The notes under the pieces: model-generated
Told to the model about the DNA's origin: nothing
Database searches by the model: none
What the model saw: only the letters and a program-made list of their open reading frames with translations
In this document: piece by piece, positions 58,304 to 64,000 of the stretch
Position numbering within the stretch: position 1 is the first letter of the stretch
Layout: the number at the start of each line of letters is the position of its first letter
Program-made: the position numbers and the translations under genes
DNA from: Candidatus Daviesbacteria bacterium
GTDB lineage: Bacteria > Patescibacteria > Microgenomatia > Daviesbacterales > UBA10151
Assembly: GCA_016187025.1 (NCBI GenBank)
Contig: JACPKM010000001.1
Location: 124,001-188,000, forward strand
DNA: 64,000 nt
Direction: 5' to 3'

Positions 58304-60139
58304 ATGGACAAAGCGTTTTTAATTGCAGCATTACAGGCAAAGATCAAAAGGCCCTTTAGACAAAGTTACGGAGGAAAACCATATAATGAAATCTTTGAGC
58401 AGCTCAGAGCTGATAAGACATTTGCCGGTGTTAGCAGAAACAATCCCGATGATATCAGCCTAGCAGAAAATATTCTCGGCATATTACTCACTTCTGAGAC
58501 AAAAAGGTCTGCTCAGCCCCAAGACGAACCTGCGGAGGAAAAACAGAAAAAAGAGAAAAAAGCAGAATGGAGACCTAAGCTAGACTCACCCAGTCAAACC
58601 AAAAACACCACCCCAGAACCTGAAGCATTTAGTATACCCTTGCCTATTTCAAGCTTTACAAAAACAGTTTTAAGTAAAACTTTAATATTTATCAGAAAAT
58701 CAGTGGGTAAATACATCAGTCTTTCCGGATTTGTTTCCTCAATAGAAAAACTTGTTTATCCAAACACCTCCGGTTTATCAGAACATAGAGACTATAGTTT
58801 GGGACCTGGGTCAAATATACCTAACAGAAATGGTTTTTCGCTTTTTTCAACAGGTGGTTTTAATTTTTTCAAAGGACGGGCATTGATAATTTTTTTTATC
58901 ATTCTTTTTATCATTTTACTAATCGGCATGCTCTCCGGACCAATTACTACACCCAGTAACACTCCGTCTGATATAACCTCAGGAAATATAAATACCTGTC
59001 AATTTACCAGAAGTGATCAAAATCCAAAGGAAGCATCTTTTAAAAGTCCCCTGCTTTTGGGCTATATCGAGGAAGCATCTAGGCTTACCGGGATACCCCT
59101 GGTTGTTTTAGCAGGTTTTATACGAGTAGAATCACCTTCCTCAGTTAATTTTACTGATGAGCAAACAAGAAGCTACAAATGCGCTATCAGTCCCACAGGA
59201 GCCTTAGGAATAATGCAAATACAACCTGCAGGCACAAGAGGCCATGATGCACCGGCAGTAACAAATGGTGCGGATTTTTTAGGATTGGATTATCAAACCT
59301 TAACGCAAGAAGATTATTGTGACGTAAGGAAAAATATTATTTTAGGAGCTGGGTTTATTTTAAAAAAGATGAGTTATTTAAAATTTGGAGACGGTACCAA
59401 ATGGGATCCAAGCTGGACCAGAAACCAAAATGCCATCTATGCACTGGCAGAAAGCTATTATGGGTGTTTAAACTATGGGGGGTCTAATCCTTTAAAATGC
59501 GATGGGCCATATAACTACGGACAAGATGTCTGGTCCAGTGTTTTAAGTTGTCAGCAAGGAGCTCCTCCTTCCTCAGCAGGTTTTACTAACCCTGAAGGGT
59601 TTGTCTATTATTGCCAGGGTGATCCAAGATGGGATAATAAATCTGGTTGCGGAATAGGTCAGATTGGATGCGGACCAACCTCGCTTGCAATGGTATTTAG
59701 TAGCCTAGGAAAGGCTGTAACCCCAGACCAGATGTATCAAACATTCTCGTCACAAAACAGGATTAACTGCGCTGTAGGTAGCTATATGGAAACTATCCTC
59801 CAAGACAGGGCCTGGATGAGGGATCAAGGGTTTGAAGTAGGCCCAAGGGTGGTTGCAAATGGAAATCTTGATTTACCCAGAGCCAAGCAATACTTGGCAG
59901 AAGGCTATTTAATTGTTGGTTCTTCCCAAACTTTTCCCAGTTATATATCCAACAGGACTTTCCCTCATATATTTGTGGTTAATGGGGTAAATATAGAAGA
60001 TAAAACCTTTAGTATCCGAGACCCGGCAAACTGCGACTACTCAACAGGAGTAGAGGTTGTTAGCAGGCAAATTAAACCGGCAAATGGTATAGGAGGGTTA
60101 AATTGGGCCTATGCTTACCCAATTAAAAGGATAAGATAA
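58304..60139 (+). CDS. VirB1-like lytic transglycosylase fused to a C39-like peptidase
   Basis: 611 residues. A cytoplasmic Lys/Glu/Gln-rich N-terminus is followed by a TM helix (about 188-208, ALIIFFIILFIILLIGMLSG). A transglycosylase domain (about 245-405) has GFIRVESPSS (catalytic E) and GALGIMQIQPAGTRGH. A second domain (about 430-605) has QIGCGPTSLAMVFSSLGKAVTPDQ and FPHIFVVNGVNIEDKTFSIRDPANCD, the Cys-His-Asp arrangement of C39-like cysteine peptidases. It would open peptidoglycan for the secretion channel. Starts 8 bases after virB4. Confidence 0.88.
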   Translation: MDKAFLIAALQAKIKRPFRQSYGGKPYNEIFEQLRADKTFAGVSRNNPDDISLAENILGILLTSETKRSAQPQDEPAEEKQKKEKKAEWRPKLDSPSQTKNTTPEPEAFSIPLPISSFTKTVLSKTLIFIRKSVGKYISLSGFVSSIEKLVYPNTSGLSEHRDYSLGPGSNIPNRNGFSLFSTGGFNFFKGRALIIFFIILFIILLIGMLSGPITTPSNTPSDITSGNINTCQFTRSDQNPKEASFKSPLLLGYIEEASRLTGIPLVVLAGFIRVESPSSVNFTDEQTRSYKCAISPTGALGIMQIQPAGTRGHDAPAVTNGADFLGLDYQTLTQEDYCDVRKNIILGAGFILKKMSYLKFGDGTKWDPSWTRNQNAIYALAESYYGCLNYGGSNPLKCDGPYNYGQDVWSSVLSCQQGAPPSSAGFTNPEGFVYYCQGDPRWDNKSGCGIGQIGCGPTSLAMVFSSLGKAVTPDQMYQTFSSQNRINCAVGSYMETILQDRAWMRDQGFEVGPRVVANGNLDLPRAKQYLAEGYLIVGSSQTFPSYISNRTFPHIFVVNGVNIEDKTFSIRDPANCDYSTGVEVVSRQIKPANGIGGLNWAYAYPIKRIR

Positions 60140-60143
60140 AAAT

Positions 60144-60599
60144 ATGAGCTTTATTAAAAACAATCTGGGTTTAATTTTTTTTGCTATAGCAATACTTACT
60201 GTCATCATTGTTGCTTCTGTATATTTGATACTAAAACCCTCCTCGCAACCCACACCCTCTCCTGTTGTAATATTTTCCCCTTCTCCCAAGCCTAACCTGG
60301 AGCAAAAAGTATTCGCCGGAGAACCTGATCCAAACAGAAGCTATCAGGTAATCACCGAGCAAAATAAACAGCAAGGAGAACAGGATTATTTGGTGGGGGT
60401 TCTTGCTGATAAACTGCCCTTTCAAGGAGTCAACTTCAGCCTGCTTTACAATATTTCTAACAATCAGTTTGTGGTAGTCTTTAACAGCAGCAATAAAAGC
60501 GTGGCTGAGCAAGAGTTTAACCGGTTTTTAGAACAAAACGGCATTAAAGACCAGGGATGGCTGTATAATTTATATATAACAGAACAACCGTATGAGTAA
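60144..60599 (+). CDS. Single-TM anchored small protein
   Basis: 151 residues. An N-terminal TM anchor (about 9-30, LGLIFFAIAILTVIIVASVYLI) precedes a Pro/Ser linker (PSSQPTPSPVVIFSPSPKP) and a small mixed alpha/beta domain ending in GIKDQGWLYNLYITEQPYE. It is 4 bases after the transglycosylase gene and overlaps the next gene by 8 bases. No known family. Likely an extracytoplasmic accessory subunit. Confidence 0.6.
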   Translation: MSFIKNNLGLIFFAIAILTVIIVASVYLILKPSSQPTPSPVVIFSPSPKPNLEQKVFAGEPDPNRSYQVITEQNKQQGEQDYLVGVLADKLPFQGVNFSLLYNISNNQFVVVFNSSNKSVAEQEFNRFLEQNGIKDQGWLYNLYITEQPYE

Positions 60600-61047
60600 G
60601 GGCAAAATAATTTTTCTGAGCACTATTATTTTAATTCTTCTTTTTTTAGCTGGATTTTTCCTTTCTAATAATAAAGATGGCGATGGCGATGGTAACATAG
60701 ACACATCATCACAGGCAGTAGTTGACGATTCAAAACCAAGAGTAGTCTCAGTTCAACCTACCCAACAAGAGGCTCCTTTTATCACCCAAAACCAGGTGAT
60801 TACGGTTACTTTTAATATGCCGGTCGAAAATACAGGTGAGTTTAAACATAAAATAGAGCCAGAGCTAAAATACCGGCTGGAGCCTTCTGCAGACAGAAAA
60901 GTAATAAAAATTACACCTGAGGAGCCTTATTTACTAGGAACCGAATATACCTTATTTATCAAGCCGGAAACCAAGTTTGATGGCAAGAAAACATTAAACG
61001 AAGAAAAAATATACCATTTTAAAACTATCCAATACCGCGGGGTCTAA
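60592..61047 (+). CDS. Membrane-anchored protein with bacterial Ig-like (Big_5) domain
   Basis: 151 residues. TM anchor (about 5-24) then a Gly/Asp-rich spacer. The domain PRVVSVQPTQQEAPFITQNQVITVTFNMPVEN ... LEPSADRKVIKITPEEPYLLGTEYTLFIKPETKF is a Big_5 (SbsA Ig-like) beta-sandwich (p.v.s..P........i.vtFs.pv.........l.p). It closes the secretion operon. Cell-surface or complex-assembly role. Confidence 0.78.
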   Translation: MSKGKIIFLSTIILILLFLAGFFLSNNKDGDGDGNIDTSSQAVVDDSKPRVVSVQPTQQEAPFITQNQVITVTFNMPVENTGEFKHKIEPELKYRLEPSADRKVIKITPEEPYLLGTEYTLFIKPETKFDGKKTLNEEKIYHFKTIQYRGV

Positions 61048-61064
61048 TCCTCCATCTGCTGCGT

Positions 61065-62165
61065 TCAACTTAATCTTACAGGCATAATTATATATTGCAA
61101 TCCCTGCTCTCCAATGGGCTTTATCAAAGCCGCCGACAGCTGTCCTGATAGCTCAATCATTACTTGACTTGTAGGCGAGGCAGCAACTGCATCTTGTAAA
61201 AACTTGGCATTAAAAGCAACTTGTAAATCTTCTCCCTCGATTTGCCCTTCTACCTCATTTTGCTGGCTACCTAACTCTTTTGCGGAAGACTCTAAAACAA
61301 GCTTACCTTCTGACACCTTAAACACAATAATATTTGCCTCACTTCTGGCAAACACTGAAGCCAGCTTTACCGCTTTTAAAATCTGGTCTTTATCAACTAC
61401 TGCCCGGGTTATCAGCTGTGTGGGAATAATTTTTTCCCAAGAAGGAAATTGTCCTTCTATTAAACGGGAGGAAACTATTGTCTGGCCAATAGAAAATATA
61501 ATCTGGTTTTGATTTACAGAGGTTGCAATACTTATTTGCTCTGCAGCTTCTTCTGAAATCACCCTTAAAACCTCTTCAAAGGTTTTTTTGGGAATTAAAC
61601 TTTTAAACTCTTTGGTATTTTCTGGCAGACTCACTTGTCTGTGCGCCAACCTGAACCCATCGGTTGCCACAAGGTCAAGCTTATCTTTAGATGCATGAGT
61701 TAAGATTCCCGTTAAAACAGGCCGTCCTTCATCAACCGCTGCTGAAAAAAGAATTTGCGAGCAAGACACTAAGACGTCTTTTTTAAACACTATCCCTTCA
61801 CTGCCTGGCAGGGGAATCGCAGGAAACTCAGAAGCTGAAATGCCATTTACCGTAGCTTTAAACTTACCGCTAGTTATTTCTAAAACATCACCCCTTGATT
61901 CAAGCTCAACTTTAGAAGAACCTATTCCCGAGATAAGCTCAACGATTGTTTTTGCTGGAACAGTTATTTCTCCTTCTTCTAAAATATCTGCAGGGATTTG
62001 TTTTATTACTCCAATTTCTAGATTTGTCCCTGCAATTTTAATTTTCTTATCTTGAGCTGATAAGAAAATATTATCTAAAACAGGCAGCGTTGATTTGACT
62101 CCTACAGATCTTGAGACTGCTGATAATGGAGGCAGTAAGTCTTGTTGTAATACTGATAGCTTCAC
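61065..62165 (-). CDS. dnaN: DNA polymerase III sliding clamp (beta subunit)
   Basis: 366 residues with three clamp domains. N-terminal MKLSVLQQDLLPPLSAVSRSVGVKSTLPVLDNIFLSAQDKKIKIAGTNLEIGV. Middle GSEGIVFKKDVLVSCSQILFSAAVDEGRPVLTGILTHASKDKLDLVATDGFRLAHR (the hallmark ...TDg.RLa). C-terminal QVAFNAKFLQDAVAAS ... PIGEQGLQYIIMPVRL. It is downstream of the endonuclease gene (5-base gap) in the dnaA-dnaN arrangement. Confidence 0.97.
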   Translation of the reverse strand: MKLSVLQQDLLPPLSAVSRSVGVKSTLPVLDNIFLSAQDKKIKIAGTNLEIGVIKQIPADILEEGEITVPAKTIVELISGIGSSKVELESRGDVLEITSGKFKATVNGISASEFPAIPLPGSEGIVFKKDVLVSCSQILFSAAVDEGRPVLTGILTHASKDKLDLVATDGFRLAHRQVSLPENTKEFKSLIPKKTFEEVLRVISEEAAEQISIATSVNQNQIIFSIGQTIVSSRLIEGQFPSWEKIIPTQLITRAVVDKDQILKAVKLASVFARSEANIIVFKVSEGKLVLESSAKELGSQQNEVEGQIEGEDLQVAFNAKFLQDAVAASPTSQVMIELSGQLSAALIKPIGEQGLQYIIMPVRLS

Positions 62166-62170
62166 TAAAA

Positions 62171-62620
62171 TTACTCCTTCCGGGCAGATACAAAGCGGTT
62201 GATCTCCTCTTCGGTCACCTTAATCAACCGGAAATGAATCTTTCCTTGTGTAATGAGGTTTTTAATATGTTTTTCCTCATCAGTCAAGATGTAATTAATC
62301 CCAGACTTCACTTCAATAAAGTCGATACGCTCATTATTTTTAATACCAATAAAATCAATTGGCCACCCTAAGGGCACTATCCTGTCATAATCATACCTTA
62401 GCTCAGCATATGTCAAAAGCTCTGCCATTTTTCCTTTTTGTGGGTTTATAGAGCCTTGAATGGTTTGTAAAACCCTAGCAGGCAAGTCCTGAACTCCCTT
62501 GTATAAATCTATTAAATCTGTAGGGATATCTTGGGCTTTTTTTGAATGAAGTCTTCCTAATAAATAAGCTACTGCTAAAAAAAGTATAAATAATCCTGCC
62601 AGAACCAAATTCTTTTCCAT
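62171..62620 (-). CDS. Membrane-anchored endonuclease related to archaeal Holliday-junction resolvase
   Basis: 149 residues. N-terminal TM anchor (about 5-23). The catalytic part GKMAELLTYAELRYDYDRIVPLGWPIDFIGIKNNERIDFIEVKSG has E, D and ExK of the restriction-endonuclease/Hjc fold. It matches the family named 'endonuclease related to archaeal Holliday junction resolvase'. It lies between dnaA and dnaN. An anchored nuclease at the origin is unusual; it may serve DNA uptake or repair. Confidence 0.78.
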   Translation of the reverse strand: MEKNLVLAGLFILFLAVAYLLGRLHSKKAQDIPTDLIDLYKGVQDLPARVLQTIQGSINPQKGKMAELLTYAELRYDYDRIVPLGWPIDFIGIKNNERIDFIEVKSGINYILTDEEKHIKNLITQGKIHFRLIKVTEEEINRFVSARKE

Positions 62621-62685
62621 AAGTTTTCAACTTATAAATTAGATTATACCTTACTTTTTAATACAGTAGTGTTATTAATATAGTC

Positions 62686-62789
62686 TGTGGATATGTTAAT
62701 AACAACTTTTTTCAGGTTCACCTTTCACCTTTTTTTCGTGTTAACGGCTTGTTGAGAAATTGTGGATAACTGGTGGAAAAAGTGGATAA
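62686..62789. other. Likely oriC: DnaA boxes between dnaA and dnaN
   Basis: The 183-base gap 62621-62803 has TGTGGATAA at 62761-62769 (perfect complement of TTATCCACA), AGTGGATAA at 62781-62789, and TGTGGATAT at 62686-62694. The first two sit inside a 20-base direct repeat. AT-rich stretches lie around 62640-62710. The dnaA-oriC-dnaN order is common in bacteria. Replication probably starts here. Confidence 0.72.
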
Positions 62790-62803
62790 CTGGTGGAAAA
62801 GTC

Positions 62804-64000
62804 TTAAATCAACCTTTGCTTGATCTCGCCAATAACCCTTTGTATCTCCTTGTCACGAGAAAGCAGGGTTTTAATTTTGTCCCGGCCATGCATAATAGTG
62901 GTGTGGTCCCTGCCTCCCAGCATCTGTCCCACTCTTTCTACAGTTATATTTAGTTCTTCGCAAAGAAGGTACATAGTAAGATGCCTTGGTAACACAAGCC
63001 CCTTTTGTCTTTTTGGACCAGTCAGATCTTTTTGGGAGATATCAAAATACTCGCAGATGGTTGTAAAAACCCTTTTTTGGTCGAAGCGGGTAATTCTTTG
63101 AGTTGAATCCTGTAAAAACGGACTAACATTTTGGATAGTTGGTGCCAGGTTTTGAGCGTGTAGCGCCTGAAGGATTTGAACCAATTTTCCCTCCAGCTCC
63201 CTGATATTAACATCTAAAGAAGAAGCCAGTTGCTTTAATACTTCCTCGGGTAACTCTTCATCTTTCTCTGCGCATTTAGCGCGCAAAATCGCCACTCTGG
63301 TATCAAAATCCGGAGGTTGGATATCCAGCATCAACCCGCCGGCAAACCTGGATTTTAGACGATCTTCCAGTTTAACTATCTCGTGGGGAGTCCGGTCTGA
63401 TGTTAAAACCATTTGAGCGTTTTTCCCCTGCAGCTCATTAAATGTATGGAAAAATTCTTCCTGAGTCCCTTCTCTGCCGGAAAAAAATTGAATATCATCG
63501 ATCAGCAAAAGGTCAATTGAACGGTATTTGTTCCTTAGCTCCCCCATTTTGTGTTGCTGGATTGCAGAGACGTAGTCATTCATAAATTTTTCTGAGGAAC
63601 AATAAATAACCTTTAAACGAGGCTTATTTTTTAAAAGAGCATGACCTATCCCAAGCATTAAATGTGTTTTCCCGACACCTGTTCCCCCATAAAGAAACAG
63701 GGGGTTATATGAGATGCCGGGGTTTTGTACCACTGCCTGGGCTGCAGCAAAAGCGACATTGTTTGATGGTCCAACCACAAAGTTTTCTAAAGTATATTTA
63801 GGATTTAATTGAAAAGCTGGGGCGGCAGGGGGCTGAAAAAAAACCTCTTCTGTAACTTCGGGCTTAGCTAAGTTTTCTTTGACCACAAATTCTACAACAA
63901 CCTTTTTATTCAACATTCCTTCAAAGGTGGATTCAATTAAGGGTTTATGCCTTTGATTTAAAGTTTCTTTAATAAAGGCATTAGGGGTGGAAAGGATCAC
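62804..64000 (-). CDS. dnaA: Replication initiator DnaA (N-terminus cut by the window edge)
   Basis: At least 398 residues in the window. The visible start STPNAFIKETLNQRHKPLIE is the middle of domain I, so the true start lies beyond base 64000. Domain III has Walker A YGGTGVGKTHLMLGIGH and Walker B LLLIDDIQFFSG. Domain IV has FDISQKDLTGPKRQKGLVLPRHLTMYLLCEELNITVERVGQMLGGRDHTTIMHGRDKI (the DnaA-box-binding helix and signature). It binds the boxes at 62686-62789. Confidence 0.97.
   Translation of the reverse strand: MILSTPNAFIKETLNQRHKPLIESTFEGMLNKKVVVEFVVKENLAKPEVTEEVFFQPPAAPAFQLNPKYTLENFVVGPSNNVAFAAAQAVVQNPGISYNPLFLYGGTGVGKTHLMLGIGHALLKNKPRLKVIYCSSEKFMNDYVSAIQQHKMGELRNKYRSIDLLLIDDIQFFSGREGTQEEFFHTFNELQGKNAQMVLTSDRTPHEIVKLEDRLKSRFAGGLMLDIQPPDFDTRVAILRAKCAEKDEELPEEVLKQLASSLDVNIRELEGKLVQILQALHAQNLAPTIQNVSPFLQDSTQRITRFDQKRVFTTICEYFDISQKDLTGPKRQKGLVLPRHLTMYLLCEELNITVERVGQMLGGRDHTTIMHGRDKIKTLLSRDKEIQRVIGEIKQRLI

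Noticed and set aside
1..64000. CRISPR arrays or cas genes
   Set aside because: I saw no regularly spaced direct repeats and no Cas-like protein. The island is protein-based defence at most.

Overview
The window reads as a chromosome segment of an uncultivated Candidate Phyla Radiation (Patescibacteria) bacterium, most like the Microgenomates. This rests on several things: an AT-rich genome of short, tightly packed genes; a Gram-positive-style competence set (dprA, comM, comF); half-size or domain-minimal versions of common proteins; a type IV secretion locus of PrgI/VirB4/VirB6 type with many small two-helix pilin-like genes; a self-splicing intron in a tRNA gene; and TGA used as a normal stop, which argues against the Gracilibacteria/SR1 code. 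The lineage is inferred from gene content; no rRNA is present.

Layout. (1) 1-5.3 kb: a partial unknown gene, the remnant of a VOC/PhnB-like gene, a DUF711 gene, and a leftward five-gene operon of small unknown proteins with a DNA-binding protein at its head. (2) 5.3-10.0 kb: accessory element 1. It carries a secreted thermonuclease, small element proteins, a DUF5659 protein, a ribbon-helix-helix protein, a non-coding stretch that can form a pseudoknot, and a large serine recombinase. (3) 10.1-18.2 kb: a defence-like island. It holds a SEC-C/PD-(D/E)XK-like protein, a truncated Vsr, a HerA ATPase followed directly by a NurA-like nuclease and a D12-class adenine methyltransferase, a receiver-domain protein, and a divergent HEPN-like/ImmA-IrrE/XRE group. 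(4) 18.5-25.6 kb: accessory element 2. It has a phage-type replication module (RepO-like plus DnaC-like), a 51-residue protein with a DNA-gyrase 'GyrA box', paired zinc ribbons and a second large serine recombinase. The recombinase gene ends inside tRNA-Asn(GUU), which is itself interrupted by a 212-nt group I intron. The two elements share the same order of small genes.

(5) 25.9-42 kb: core genome with tRNAs and toxin-antitoxin pairs. Genes include rpoD and dnaG, brnTA, tlyA, NUDIX, relE/phd-like and vapBC-like pairs, dprA-comM-yraN, a LAGLIDADG endonuclease that ends inside a tRNA-Ser gene, comF, tmRNA with smpB, and seven tRNAs (four Ser, two Arg, one Asn). (6) 42-61 kb: an envelope and type IV secretion locus. 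It has a SpoIID/LytB protein, six VirB2-like pilins in a row, a VirB6-like channel, PrgI, a split VirB4, and a VirB1-like lytic transglycosylase fused to a C39-like peptidase. Two large cytoplasmic proteins and an unusual deoxyribosyltransferase-like/winged-helix regulator sit inside it. (7) 61-64 kb: dnaN, a Holliday-resolvase-like endonuclease, DnaA boxes and dnaA, the likely replication origin.

The most notable items are the HerA/NurA/methyltransferase cassette, the tRNA-Asn group I intron with the integrase abutting it, the stand-alone GyrA-box microprotein, two homologous hairpins upstream of the second element's genes, and the six-gene pilin array. All assignments are by eye; no database search was run.
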